Source: M3007 sp031373665 | GTDB lineage: Bacteria; Bacteroidota; Bacteroidia; Chitinophagales; Saprospiraceae | Direction of reading: 5' to 3' | DNA: 64,000 nucleotides | Assembly: GCA_031373665.1 (NCBI GenBank) | Contig: JANMMZ010000092.1 | Location: forward strand, 7,704 to 71,703 | Shown here: positions 10,601 to 19,172 of the stretch, piece by piece | Position numbering within the stretch: the stretch's first letter is position 1 | Layout: every line of letters starts with the position of its first letter | Program-made: the position numbers and the translations under genes | Notes under the pieces: generated by a model | Told to the model about the DNA's origin: nothing | Seen by the model: the letters and a program-made list of their open reading frames with translations, nothing else | Database searches by the model: none

Positions 10601-13600
10601 GCCTGGTGATTATACGGTGATCGCAACCTCCAATGCAGGATGTACGGGGGAAGGTTTATTTACCGTAGTTAGTACCCAAATACCGCCTACTATTGCTTCT
10701 GTAGTGGCCGATGCGGTTTGTACCAGTGCCACAGGGTCTATTGATATTACGCCCGGTGGAGGTGTTGGACCATATGAGTATGAATGGTCAACTGGGGCAA
10801 CTACTCAAGATTTGCAAAATTTGGCATCGGGTACCTACACAGTACAAGTGACAGATTCTAGGGGATGTATCAATACCAAGACCCACAATTTGTCATTTGG
10901 GGCTTTGACCTTGGATATTGATGCCACGGTGCAAAATCTATACTGTAACCTGCCCAACGGCAGCATACAGGCCGATATCCCCAATGGAGTAGGGCCATTT
11001 GTCTATCAGTGGTCTAATGGCGGTACTAATCAGATTATTACGGGACTTGCCGTTGGCACTTACACCGTATCCATCACAGATTCTAGGGGTTGTGTTGGCA
11101 CTGAAATAGGTCAAGTATCGGCCCTTCCTTTGCCCATTTTATTGGGTATTGATGATCGAGATAATTGTGATTTTTATGTATTGCCTCCCGTCACCGTAAA
11201 TACGGGCTCTTTGAATAGCGTTTCGTATTTTACGGGCCTCAATGGTACTGGTACCCAACACCAAGTGGGTGATACCTTGATTGCCAGTGACTTTTTGTAT
11301 GTTTATTCCAATTTGGGTGCTAATTGCATCTTACAAGATAGTTTTCAATTAGATATTAGAAATAGTTCCGAATTGACTATCCAGCAAAACAAATGCGCTG
11401 GCGAAAGTATTGTGGTCAACAACAAGGTATATGACCAGACCAATCCTACAGGCACTGAGTTGTTGGTAGGTGGCAATGCCGCGGGTTGCGATTCCACGAT
11501 TTATGTCAATTTACAGTTTTATCCCTTGGCTACTACGGCCATCGCTTTGGATTTGTGTCCTAGCCAAAGTATTACAGTAGGTACTCAAACATTCAACCAA
11601 ACGAACCCAAGCGGTTCAGTGCTCCTGAATAATGGATCTTGGACTGGGTGCGACTCTTTGGTTACGGTTAGTTTGCAATATTTCACTCCAGCCATTGGCC
11701 AACTGAATCGGGTACTTTGCCCGGGCGAGAGTGTCATGGTCGGTACCCAGACTTTCAATCAGGTATTACCATCCGGCACGGTGACGCTACCAAGTGCCAG
11801 CATACATGGTTGTGACTCCACGGTGCAGGTGGCACTTTCATTTTTGCCAATACCCCAAACCTTTATTGCACCTACTTTGTGTGCTGATGGCTCTTTGACG
11901 ATTGGCACGAGTACATTCAATGCTGCAAATCCAATGGGATCCGCCACTTTGACCAATTTTCAGGGGTGCGACTCCATTGTGTTTGTTGAGTTGCAGTTTT
12001 ATCCACCCGCTTTAGGCTCTGTGAATACAACACTTTGTGTTGGTGAATCACTTGTGGTTGGCAATCAAACATTCAATGAGTCTAATACTTCTGGTTCTGT
12101 ATTGCTGACAGATGCTTCTATCAATGGTTGCGACTCTACGGTACAAGTTAGTTTGAGTTTTTCTCAAACACTTTTCACCAATTTGACTCCCTCCCTTTGC
12201 GCGGGCGAAAGCATAACAATCAGTGGTACTCAATTCAATGCGGCCAATCCAACGGGTGTTATTCCGCTGTTAAGCCTTGGTGGCTGCGATTCTATTGTTC
12301 AGGTGAGTATCCAATTTTATCCGCCTGCGGTGGGTCAATTGGCATCTACCTTATGCTTGGGTACTAGTTTAATAGTAGGCAATCAGACTTTTAATGAAGC
12401 CACTCCTAATGGGTCGGTCGTACTGCCAGCAGCCTCTATCAATGGTTGCGACTCTACGGTGCAAGTTAGTCTCAGTTTTGCGCAAACGCTTTATACTACG
12501 GTAGCGCCTACCCTTTGTCCAGGAGGCAGTATCAATGTGAGCGGGGTCGTTTTTGATGCGACCAATCCTATTGGTGATGTGCCATTGGTGACCAGTGGTG
12601 GTTGTGATTCCATTGTGCAAGTATCCGTAGGATTCTTTGCACCAGCAGTCAGAGTCCTCAATCCTGTTCGTTGTGCCGATGAGATTTTTGCCCTTGGTAA
12701 TCAAGTGTTTTCAGTGACCAATCCTAGCGGCACAGTCATACTGGCCAATGCTTCTTCAAATGGTTGCGACTCCACCATTACCGTAGCCGGTACGTTTATA
12801 CCGCCAGTAAGCACATCAGTCAGCCCTGCGCTTTGCCTCGGCGAATCCTATACGGTATCAGGTATTACCTTCGATCTAAACAATCCAACAGGGGTACTCA
12901 ACCTAAACAGTGTGGTGACTGGTTGCGATTCTTTGGTGAGCGTTAGTATCAGTTATTATCCAGCGGCTACTGGCACTTACAGTGCTACACTCTGTGATAA
13001 TGAGAGTTTTACGCTTGGTACAACCTTATTCAATAAAAGTAATCCTTCTGGTTCTGTTGTTTTGGGTGGAGCGGCCTTGAATGGTTGCGATTCTACGGTG
13101 GCGGTAAGCCTCAATTTCAACCCTATTCTCCAAACCTCCCTATCACCCAAACTTTGTATAGGTGAAGATTTTAATGTAAACGGAACGATATTCAATGCCG
13201 CCAATCCAAATGGTTCGGTGACCATCCAAAGTGCCTTGACGGGTTGCGATTCTATTATACAGGTAGCCGTTCAATACTATCCACCTGCGTTGGGGGTATT
13301 GCAACCAAGCCTTTGCGAAGGTGCTAGTTATCCATTTGGAAACCAGACATTCAATGCTGCCAACCCGACAGGGGTAGTGGTATTGCCTAGTGCGGCTTTG
13401 CATGGTTGCGATTCTATCGTCAATGTTTCTTTGACTTTTGTACAGACATTGAATACTTTTCTGGCACCCCAACTTTGTGTAGGAGAAACCTATACTGCTG
13501 CTGGTCAGACTTTCAGTGCCGCCAATCCTAATGGCAATGTGACGTTGAGTAGCGTGGCGGGCTGTGATTCTATTGTGCATGTGAACCTAAGTTACTATGC

Positions 13601-14609
13601 ACCTGCCTTGGGCAGTGTCAATCGCGATCTCTGCGACGGCCAAAGCCTTACTATTGGTGGGACGATATTCAATGCCGCCAATCCAAGTGGCTCTGTAGTG
13701 TTGGAAGGGAGTTCTTTCACCGGCTGCGACTCCACGGTATCGGTTTCTGTCAATTTTGTGCCAGTCATCAATACTTTTATCAATAGAACCTTGTGCTTAG
13801 GTGAATCTTATACCAATGGTGGGGTTACTTTTAATGCTGCTAATCCCAATGGTAATATTGCTTTGACTGCCGAAGGCGGTTGTGATTCCGTAGTACACGT
13901 GGCCGTGGCATTTTACCCAGTTGCTAAAGGTGTTTTGAACGTAGAAAAATGTCCCGGTCAGAAATTTACTTTTGCCAACCAACAGTTTTCGGAGACCAAC
14001 CCTACTGGATCAGTGATGTTGGAAAATGCTACCATACATGGGTGCGACTCTATTGTAGATATTGCGGTAAAGTACCACTATCTGACCTTGGAGTTGGGCG
14101 AAGATCAAAGTATTGTAGTGGGCGACTCTGTATTTTTAGTGCCCGTTACCAATGCTGAAATAGCCAAACTGACTTGGACTCCGGGTACTTACCTCTCAGA
14201 TAGGGACACCTTGTTACCGTATTCAAAGCCTGATAGGTCAGTGGTTTATGTATTGAAAATTGTGGACTCTATTGGTTGTATCGTAGAAGATCGCCTAACC
14301 ATCTCAGTCAATGAGCCAGACATATACGCACCCAATATATTTAGCCCTGATGGCGATAACTACAACGATTATTTCACCATTTTCGCAGGTAGAAATATTA
14401 CTAATATTCAATTGATGCGGGTTTATGATCGGTGGGGGACTCAGTTGTTTGAACGCCGAAATTTTCCACCCAACGATGAGCCTCTGGGCTGGGATGGTAG
14501 TTTCAATGGCACTAAAATGAATCCTGGAGTCTTTATTTGGTATGCCGAAATTAATCTCCCAGGCGGTAAAACTGTCTTAATAAAAGGTGATGTGACTTTG
14601 AAGAATTAG
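7635..14609 (+). CDS. Giant T9SS type B surface protein, paralog with 12 SprB repeats
   Basis: A 2324-residue paralog of the preceding gene with the same order of parts: signal peptide (ending TLMAQ), N-terminal globular domain, Ig-like segment, SprB-type repeats (about 264-1162), spacer, 17 GCDS repeats (about 1246-2140) and a type B gliding-motility sorting domain (about 2229-2324; 'SPDGDNYNDYF', 'YDRWGTQLF'). It has 12 SprB-type repeats against three in its neighbour. Nine extra units of 75 residues equal the whole 675-residue length difference. The ATG at 7635 gives a clean signal peptide; a TTG at 7545 would add 30 residues in front of it. The pair probably arose by tandem duplication. 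The likely role is a surface adhesin or motility filament, with no catalytic domain visible. Confidence 0.9.
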   Translation: MKKILTLTVLLWGTVTLMAQDANDCVQRIFICGDAALNNNSFGPGVQENPGGCLSTGEHQSAWYQVNISSSGTLEFTLDPLGGGGQDYDFAIWGPNPTCGSLGAPIRCSYAGSSCGFCPQTGLGMGATDFSEGAGGDGFVAPINATAGGVYYILIDNFLSSSTGFILNWTGTAGLGEILANAGPDREVCAPSTFVIAGSQNGGPASSVSWTASPPDALAFMNNTTVVNPTVSIPAGYTGTITYTLNAIQSDCAGSDEVEITIVEPEVNANTTPASCNAATGTVITSLTGITLPATYIWSNGAGNVPNLNNVAPGTYTVTVTSAGGGCSATGTFVVEPDNTPLEINGSVNPTLCTSSMGSSIIPSVVAVPPPFVYAWSNGATTSTLFNIPPGDYTVTISSNGGCTGTQTFTVESNDVPLTVTGNIIPPLCNSTNGSISITTTGAPPSYTYSWSTGSTTQNQSNLAPGNYSVTVTSVAGCTGEQSFDVEPNIVPLTVTGAITRPLCTSSNGSITASASGAPPAYTFSWSNGGTGATQSNLASGSYTVTVTSVAGCTGEQTFEVEPNIVPLTVTGNIIPPLCTSSNGSISISTSGAPPAYVYNWTNGSTTQNQSNLAPGSYTVTVTSVAGCTGEQTFDVDPNLVPLTVTGNIVPPLCAASTGTITINATGAPPAYTYSWSNGATTQNLNSLSGGDYTVTVTSVAGCIGEQTFTVEPNIVTLNVNGNIIAPLCTASNGSINVSVSGAPPAYTYNWSTGATTQNLNSLPGGNYSLTVTSAAGCTGEQDFTVEPNIVDLNVNGLIVKPLCASSTGAITLSVSGAPPGYVYNWTSGATTQNLNNLPAGNYSVTVISAAGCIGEQTFDVESNDVSLNVNGLIVKPLCTSSTGAITLSVSGAPPSYVYNWTTGATTQNLTNLPVGNYLVTVTSVAGCTGEQSFEVEANIVDLNINANPTPAICDSPTGQITAAVTGGLPPFQYIWSTGAITQGIFNLAPGDYTVIATSNAGCTGEGLFTVVSTQIPPTIASVVADAVCTSATGSIDITPGGGVGPYEYEWSTGATTQDLQNLASGTYTVQVTDSRGCINTKTHNLSFGALTLDIDATVQNLYCNLPNGSIQADIPNGVGPFVYQWSNGGTNQIITGLAVGTYTVSITDSRGCVGTEIGQVSALPLPILLGIDDRDNCDFYVLPPVTVNTGSLNSVSYFTGLNGTGTQHQVGDTLIASDFLYVYSNLGANCILQDSFQLDIRNSSELTIQQNKCAGESIVVNNKVYDQTNPTGTELLVGGNAAGCDSTIYVNLQFYPLATTAIALDLCPSQSITVGTQTFNQTNPSGSVLLNNGSWTGCDSLVTVSLQYFTPAIGQLNRVLCPGESVMVGTQTFNQVLPSGTVTLPSASIHGCDSTVQVALSFLPIPQTFIAPTLCADGSLTIGTSTFNAANPMGSATLTNFQGCDSIVFVELQFYPPALGSVNTTLCVGESLVVGNQTFNESNTSGSVLLTDASINGCDSTVQVSLSFSQTLFTNLTPSLCAGESITISGTQFNAANPTGVIPLLSLGGCDSIVQVSIQFYPPAVGQLASTLCLGTSLIVGNQTFNEATPNGSVVLPAASINGCDSTVQVSLSFAQTLYTTVAPTLCPGGSINVSGVVFDATNPIGDVPLVTSGGCDSIVQVSVGFFAPAVRVLNPVRCADEIFALGNQVFSVTNPSGTVILANASSNGCDSTITVAGTFIPPVSTSVSPALCLGESYTVSGITFDLNNPTGVLNLNSVVTGCDSLVSVSISYYPAATGTYSATLCDNESFTLGTTLFNKSNPSGSVVLGGAALNGCDSTVAVSLNFNPILQTSLSPKLCIGEDFNVNGTIFNAANPNGSVTIQSALTGCDSIIQVAVQYYPPALGVLQPSLCEGASYPFGNQTFNAANPTGVVVLPSAALHGCDSIVNVSLTFVQTLNTFLAPQLCVGETYTAAGQTFSAANPNGNVTLSSVAGCDSIVHVNLSYYAPALGSVNRDLCDGQSLTIGGTIFNAANPSGSVVLEGSSFTGCDSTVSVSVNFVPVINTFINRTLCLGESYTNGGVTFNAANPNGNIALTAEGGCDSVVHVAVAFYPVAKGVLNVEKCPGQKFTFANQQFSETNPTGSVMLENATIHGCDSIVDIAVKYHYLTLELGEDQSIVVGDSVFLVPVTNAEIAKLTWTPGTYLSDRDTLLPYSKPDRSVVYVLKIVDSIGCIVEDRLTISVNEPDIYAPNIFSPDGDNYNDYFTIFAGRNITNIQLMRVYDRWGTQLFERRNFPPNDEPLGWDGSFNGTKMNPGVFIWYAEINLPGGKTVLIKGDVTLKN
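8880..10490 (+). repeat. 225-bp tandem SprB-type repeats
   Basis: The stretch GGCGAACAA recurs at 9073, 9298 and 9523, an exact 225-bp (75-codon) period, and neighbouring units share long near-identical runs. Outer units (before about 8880 and after 10490) are more diverged. This pattern indicates recent amplification or homogenisation in the centre of the array. Confidence 0.85.
11370..14090 (+). repeat. 17 tandem ~54-residue Cys/GCDS repeats (second paralog)
   Basis: I count 17 GCDS motifs, the same number as in the first paralog, each paired with an upstream LC/(K/R)C cysteine. This part of the protein has kept its copy number while the SprB part has not. Confidence 0.85.
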
Positions 14610-14637
14610 AGGAGTTAGAATGCTTCTTTTTGTTAGT

Positions 14638-14673
14638 GCTGGGATTTTTTGGCTTTTGTCAAAAAATCCCAGC
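14638..14673 (+). terminator. Hairpin after the giant paralog, probable terminator
   Basis: A perfect 13-bp stem (14638-14650 with 14661-14673) and a 10-nt loop, 29 nt past the stop codon. The tract after it is TTG-rich rather than a pure T-run, so termination may be incomplete. Confidence 0.6.
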
Positions 14674-14680
14674 CTTGTTG

Positions 14681-14713
14681 TTGGGTGCTCTCATACAACT
14701 TACCTTATCTTTG
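14681..14713 (+). promoter_or_regulatory. Bacteroidota-type promoter for the small exported protein and dapD
   Basis: TTG at 14681-14683, 22 nt, then TATCTTTG at 14706-14713. It matches the -33/-7 arrangement well and lies 50 nt before the ATG at 14763. Confidence 0.6.
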
Positions 14714-14762
14714 ATTGTCTTTACAAGTATTATTACAAGTTCAAAGACAAAATAGTTAAGCA

Positions 14763-15155
14763 ATGAGAAATATTTTACTACTCTTTTTACCCGGTGTCTT
14801 CATATTTCTATACCAATGCCAACAATCTGTGGTGTGTCACGCGCCAATTGGTAATTGGTCGGGCGATGGGCAAGAATTAGTGTTTTTGACCGACCAAAAA
14901 GGATACTGGATTACCCAATTTGGAAGCCAACGGGACACCGAGTCTTTTGTATTTGACTTGGATTGCGATCACAAACCGCCTAGGCTTGATCTAAAAGATT
15001 TTCAAAGTGGTACCAACCTTGGTAAAACCCTTTTTGGGATCATTGATTGGCAAAGTGATACCTCCTTTAGGTTGCAATATGAGACCGGGACTTCCAGCGA
15101 AGTAAGACCCCATGAATTTGATAATGAGCAAATTCAACAGTTTATTAAAAAATAA
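14763..15155 (+). CDS. Small exported protein of unknown function, dapD operon
   Basis: A 130-residue protein with a hydrophobic N-terminus (about residues 3-17) followed by YQCQQS. The cysteine at 19 could be lipidated, but the residues before it do not form a canonical lipobox, so lipoprotein status is uncertain. The remainder is a mostly beta-predicted acidic domain with 'GNWSGDGQELVFLTD', reminiscent of small lipocalin-like stress proteins in this phylum, though I do not assign a family. It lies 14 nt upstream of dapD and shares its promoter, so it is likely co-transcribed. There is no evidence that it takes part in lysine synthesis. Confidence 0.7.
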   Translation: MRNILLLFLPGVFIFLYQCQQSVVCHAPIGNWSGDGQELVFLTDQKGYWITQFGSQRDTESFVFDLDCDHKPPRLDLKDFQSGTNLGKTLFGIIDWQSDTSFRLQYETGTSSEVRPHEFDNEQIQQFIKK

Positions 15156-15169
15156 ATAACAACAAGTAA

Positions 15170-15979
15170 ATGCGTGAGATTATTGAACAAGCGTGGAATG
15201 ATCGCTCCCTGACCCAAAATGAAACTGTACGGCAGGCCATTCGAGAAGTGATAGATTTATTGGATAAAGGAACGCTGCGCGTAGCAGAACCCAATGATTC
15301 GGGAGGGTGGACTACCCATGAATGGATTAAAAAAGCCGTATTGATGTATTTTCCTATTCAGGAAATGCAGACTATAGAAGTAGGTCCTTTTGAATTTCAT
15401 GATAAAATACCTTTGAAAAACGGTTATGCCGACAAAGGGGTACGGGTAGTGCCACACGCCATAGCCCGTCATGGTGCATACTTAGAAAAGGGGGTGATAC
15501 TAATGCCTAGTTATGTCAATATTGGGGCTTGGGTAGGCAGTGGTACGATGGTGGATACGTGGGCTACGGTGGGGTCTTGTGCTCAGATTGGTCGCAATGT
15601 TCACCTAGCAGGCGGAGTCGGGATCGGAGGGGTTTTAGAGCCAATTCAGGCCACCCCCACCATCATAGAAGATGACTGTTTTATTGGTTCTCGTTGTATT
15701 GTGGTAGAGGGTGTTAGGGTATGTCGAGAGGCAGTACTTGGTGCCAATGTAGTGCTCACTCAAAGTACGCATATTATTGATGTAACTGGTTCTGAACCAA
15801 TAGTTTATAAAGGAATTGTGCCACCTCGTTCGGTTGTGATTCCGGGCTCTTATCATCGTGATTTTCCAGCGGGTTCATTTCAGGTGAACTGCGCGCTTAT
15901 CATAGGGCAGCGTCAAGAAAGCACTGACAAAAAGGTGTCGCTCAATGATGCTTTGCGGGAGTATCAGGTATCTGCTTAA
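15170..15979 (+). CDS. dapD: 2,3,4,5-tetrahydropyridine-2,6-dicarboxylate N-succinyltransferase
   Basis: A 269-residue DapD of normal length. The enzyme transfers succinyl from succinyl-CoA to tetrahydrodipicolinate, a cytoplasmic step in diaminopimelate and lysine synthesis by the succinylase route, feeding peptidoglycan. The N-terminal ~95 residues form the helical domain ('EPNDSGGWTTHEWIKKA' is characteristic). From about 100 to 215 there is a left-handed beta-helix of hexapeptide repeats ('VILMPSYVNIGAWVGSGT', 'ATVGSCAQIGRNVHL', 'CFIGSRCIVVEG'). The C-terminal strand pair 'IVPPRSVVIPGS' is also typical. No other dap genes are in the window. The start at 15170 follows an A-rich leader, usual for this phylum. 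Confidence 0.96.
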   Translation: MREIIEQAWNDRSLTQNETVRQAIREVIDLLDKGTLRVAEPNDSGGWTTHEWIKKAVLMYFPIQEMQTIEVGPFEFHDKIPLKNGYADKGVRVVPHAIARHGAYLEKGVILMPSYVNIGAWVGSGTMVDTWATVGSCAQIGRNVHLAGGVGIGGVLEPIQATPTIIEDDCFIGSRCIVVEGVRVCREAVLGANVVLTQSTHIIDVTGSEPIVYKGIVPPRSVVIPGSYHRDFPAGSFQVNCALIIGQRQESTDKKVSLNDALREYQVSA

Positions 15980-16061
15980 CGACGCAACCATTTACTGGTT
16001 GTGTTCGTATTGACAAGTCAAACTTACTTGACCTTATCACCTTTTTAACAATCCTTTAGTC

Positions 16062-18407
16062 ATGCGGCTATTTTCTACTATGCTTCTTTGTTGTACCTGC
16101 GTGCTTGCTATGGCTCAAGATATGCCCAGCAGTATGTATTATTCATCGTCAGATCATACCTTATATACAGGTAAGCAAGCCTCTGATGGTTTGTATGATG
16201 AATCTGTGATTCGAGATTTTCAACTCTGGTTTGCTCAAACCAATTATTGGCAATTGTTGACCACTAATTACGCGAATAAGGTGGATATTCCTGCTACTTT
16301 GGTGGTGGGTAGTGATACGTTTTTCAATGTGGGGGTTAGGTTCAAGGGCAATACCTCTTATAATATGATTGGCAGTTCGCAGAAAAAATCCTTCAATATC
16401 ACGATGGATTATCAGGATCCTAATCAGAATCTGATGGGCTATGAAACCATCAATTTGAACAACTGTTTTGATGATGCTTCCTTCATGCGAGAATACTTGT
16501 ATGCCCACCAGATCAGGCAGCATGTACCAGCAGTAAAGGCATCCTACGTACGGCTGTCTATCAATGGGGTCAGTTGGGGTCTATATCCCAATGTGCAGCA
16601 GTTGGATGGTGAATACACCAAAGAGTGGTTTTTTAGCAATGATGGCACTCGCTGGAGGGCTGACAAGCCTGCGGGTAGTCCGGGAGGCCCCGGTGGTGGT
16701 GGTCCCAGTTGGGGCGATGGTACGGCAGGTATGAATTATCTGGGGGCAGATACGACCACTTATAAAGCGTATTATACCTTGAAATCAACCAAAAAAAACA
16801 ACCCTTGGGACGATCTGGTGAATACTTGCAAGATACTCAATCAAACACCTTTAGATAGTTTGGAAGCAAAACTGGCACCCGTACTGGACATTGATCGTAC
16901 CCTCTGGTTCTTGGCGAGTGAAATTGCTTTTTCCGATGATGACAGTTATGTTTTCAAGGGAAAAATGGATTATTTCCTATACTGGGATGCCGAAACTGGC
17001 CGAATAACGCCCCTCGAATTTGATGGAAATACCTGTATGAAATCAAATACAACCAACTGGAACGCGTTTTACAATGCCAACAAAGTGAATTATCCTTTGC
17101 TTAATCGTATCTTAGCAGTACCCAATTTGCGGCAGCGGTATTTGGCGCATTTGCGCACCATTATAGCCGACGAAATGGACAGTGCTACCTTCAATGCTTT
17201 GGTGGATCAAACAGACGCACTAATTGCCGCCGCTGTACAAGCAGATACTAAAAAACTTTATACCGTAGCACAATACACTGCTGATAAACAAACCTTAAAA
17301 TCATTCGTTCAATCGCATAGAACTACCCTCCAAACCAATGCGGAAGTAAACACAACAGCCCCAATTGTCTCTGATACCGATATGCAAAGCAATAATGGAA
17401 CTTGGGCAAATCCATCAACCAATGAGGGCGTGCAAGTGACGGTCACGGCTACGCATGATTCTGGATTGTCAGCAGTTTGGCTCTACCATTGCCCTTCGTT
17501 GTATGGTAATTTTTTGAAAATACAAATGTTTGACGACGGTGCACATAGTGACGGCGCAGCAGGTGACAATGTTTTTGGCGCGGATATTCAAGGCTATAAT
17601 GCAGGTACTTTTGTCCGCTTTTATGTGGAGGCCAAGGCCAATACTACCGCTGGAACAGCGGCGTATTTGCCAAAAGGTGCGGAGCATGACGTGTATATGT
17701 ACCAAGTTGGAGCCATTTGGGCTGACCAGCGTCCAGTAGTCATCAATGAAATCATGGCAGCCAACCAGAGTACCGTGCAAGATGAAAATACTCAATATGA
17801 AGACTGGATAGAGCTATACAATACTACGGAAAATACGGTTGATTTGAGTGGGTTTTTCCTGACGGATGACCTTCAAAATCTTGAAAAATGGGCTATTCCT
17901 GATGGCACTACGATTGCTGGAAAGGGATATAAAATCATTTGGGCCGATGAGGATGGTTCCGATGGTCCCTTCCATTGCAATTTTAAACTTTCGGCTAGTG
18001 GTGAGTCGCTTGCGCTCTTGGACAGCGAGAAGCGATTTGTGGATACGATCCAATTTAGTCAACAAGTCGTTGACAAAGGATACGCCCGCGTCCCTAACGG
18101 TACGGGTTCTTTTTTCATTCAAAATCCTACTTTTGGTGCCAACAATGAAGGTGTTTCAGCCACTACAGCACCCTATGAGGTAACTGATATGCACGTGTAT
18201 CCAAATCCAGCAAAACAGCGCGTTGTTGTAGCATTGAAAGGCGATTTCCAAAGCAATAAACTCCTGATTTACAACGTCATGGGTCAAGTGGTAACGCAAT
18301 TGGATCCTAAGCCCTATCAAGAAATTGATCTGTCGCTGTGGCCGTCAGGACTCTATTTTTTACAATGTGGAAGTCTTGTGAAGCGTTTAACGGTCGCTGA
18401 CAAGTAA
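16062..18407 (+). CDS. Secreted CotH-kinase family protein with lamin-tail domain, T9SS type A
   Basis: A 781-residue exported protein. It has a signal peptide (1-19, ending AMAQ); a CotH kinase domain over roughly 45-400, with 'GVRFKGNTSYN', 'YVRLSINGVSWGLYPNVQQ' and the acidic catalytic-region motifs 'SDDDSYVFKG' and 'PLEFDGNTC'; a glycine-rich linker near 206-220; a linker and Ig-like segment; a lamin-tail domain at about 555-680 ('VINEIMAANQSTVQDEN', 'DWIELYN'); and a type A T9SS sorting domain (about 700-781, 'VYPNPAKQRVVV'). CotH proteins in other bacteria are atypical protein kinases that phosphorylate surface proteins; the extracellular target here is unknown. It is followed after only 4 nt by a response regulator gene. 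Confidence 0.88.
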   Translation: MRLFSTMLLCCTCVLAMAQDMPSSMYYSSSDHTLYTGKQASDGLYDESVIRDFQLWFAQTNYWQLLTTNYANKVDIPATLVVGSDTFFNVGVRFKGNTSYNMIGSSQKKSFNITMDYQDPNQNLMGYETINLNNCFDDASFMREYLYAHQIRQHVPAVKASYVRLSINGVSWGLYPNVQQLDGEYTKEWFFSNDGTRWRADKPAGSPGGPGGGGPSWGDGTAGMNYLGADTTTYKAYYTLKSTKKNNPWDDLVNTCKILNQTPLDSLEAKLAPVLDIDRTLWFLASEIAFSDDDSYVFKGKMDYFLYWDAETGRITPLEFDGNTCMKSNTTNWNAFYNANKVNYPLLNRILAVPNLRQRYLAHLRTIIADEMDSATFNALVDQTDALIAAAVQADTKKLYTVAQYTADKQTLKSFVQSHRTTLQTNAEVNTTAPIVSDTDMQSNNGTWANPSTNEGVQVTVTATHDSGLSAVWLYHCPSLYGNFLKIQMFDDGAHSDGAAGDNVFGADIQGYNAGTFVRFYVEAKANTTAGTAAYLPKGAEHDVYMYQVGAIWADQRPVVINEIMAANQSTVQDENTQYEDWIELYNTTENTVDLSGFFLTDDLQNLEKWAIPDGTTIAGKGYKIIWADEDGSDGPFHCNFKLSASGESLALLDSEKRFVDTIQFSQQVVDKGYARVPNGTGSFFIQNPTFGANNEGVSATTAPYEVTDMHVYPNPAKQRVVVALKGDFQSNKLLIYNVMGQVVTQLDPKPYQEIDLSLWPSGLYFLQCGSLVKRLTVADK

Positions 18408-18411
18408 ACAG

Positions 18412-19098
18412 ATGGTTCAAACAATACTTTTGGTAGAAGACGAACTGCTGTTGGCGCGCATCGTCACAGAAAGCCTCACCGATCGTGGTTTTGTAATGCT
18501 CCATGCCACCAATGCGTACGAGGCAAGGCAGGTTTTGTTGGAAAAAAAACCTGACCTGATGGTCTTGGACGTGATGCTTCCCCATCAGGATGGGTTTAGT
18601 TTTGCTGCTGAACTGCGGCGTGATAAAATCATGCTGCCTATCATATTTCTGACGGCAAAAAATCAGCCACAAGATGTGGTGCTGGGCTTTGAATCGGGCG
18701 GCAATGACTACCTTCGCAAGCCCTTTAGCATGGAGGAGTTGATTGTGCGTATCCGTGAGTTGTTGCGCCGGAGTTCGGGTGTATTTCAGGCCGATGTTCC
18801 ACTCTCTTTCGATCTAGGCCAGTATCATTTTGATCCTGTCCGCCAAATGCTTACCCATCCTGATTTGCCAGCCCGACAACTATCGCACCGAGAATCCGAG
18901 ATCCTCAAACGCTTGTGCCTTGCACAAAATCGCGTACTGCCTCGCAAGGAGGTGCTGCTCGAACTCTGGGGCGATGATACGATGTTCAATGCTCGAAGTA
19001 TGGATGTTTTTATGACTAAATTACGCCGATACTTAGCACAAGAGCCTGGTATTCAGATTGTTAATGTGCGGGGGATTGGGTATAAGATGGTGGTGTGA
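18412..19098 (+). CDS. OmpR/PhoB-type response regulator, orphan
   Basis: A 228-residue DNA-binding response regulator. The receiver domain (about 4-118) has the acidic pair E9/D10, phospho-acceptor D53 ('LMVLDVMLP'), the conserved Thr in 'IIFLTAK' and Lys in 'YLRKPF'. The C-terminal ~95 residues are a winged-helix output domain ('LSHRESEILKRLC', 'SMDVFMTKLRRYL', 'VNVRGIGYKM'). No histidine kinase gene adjoins it, so the cognate kinase is elsewhere. It starts 4 nt after the CotH gene and is presumably co-transcribed with it, an unusual pairing. Target genes are unknown. Confidence 0.93.
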   Translation: MVQTILLVEDELLLARIVTESLTDRGFVMLHATNAYEARQVLLEKKPDLMVLDVMLPHQDGFSFAAELRRDKIMLPIIFLTAKNQPQDVVLGFESGGNDYLRKPFSMEELIVRIRELLRRSSGVFQADVPLSFDLGQYHFDPVRQMLTHPDLPARQLSHRESEILKRLCLAQNRVLPRKEVLLELWGDDTMFNARSMDVFMTKLRRYLAQEPGIQIVNVRGIGYKMVV

Positions 19099-19117
19099 TT
19101 TTCGGGCGGTGACTCTT

Positions 19118-19149
19118 AGGAACGGTTTCGAAATAAAGGTACCGTTCCT
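19118..19149. terminator. Hairpin between convergent regulator and antitoxin genes
   Basis: A 9-bp stem (19118-19126 with 19141-19149) in the 74-nt gap between two convergent genes. Only a weak T-rich tail follows. Confidence 0.45.
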
Positions 19150-19172
19150 TATTAGATTGGGGTAGGATAATT

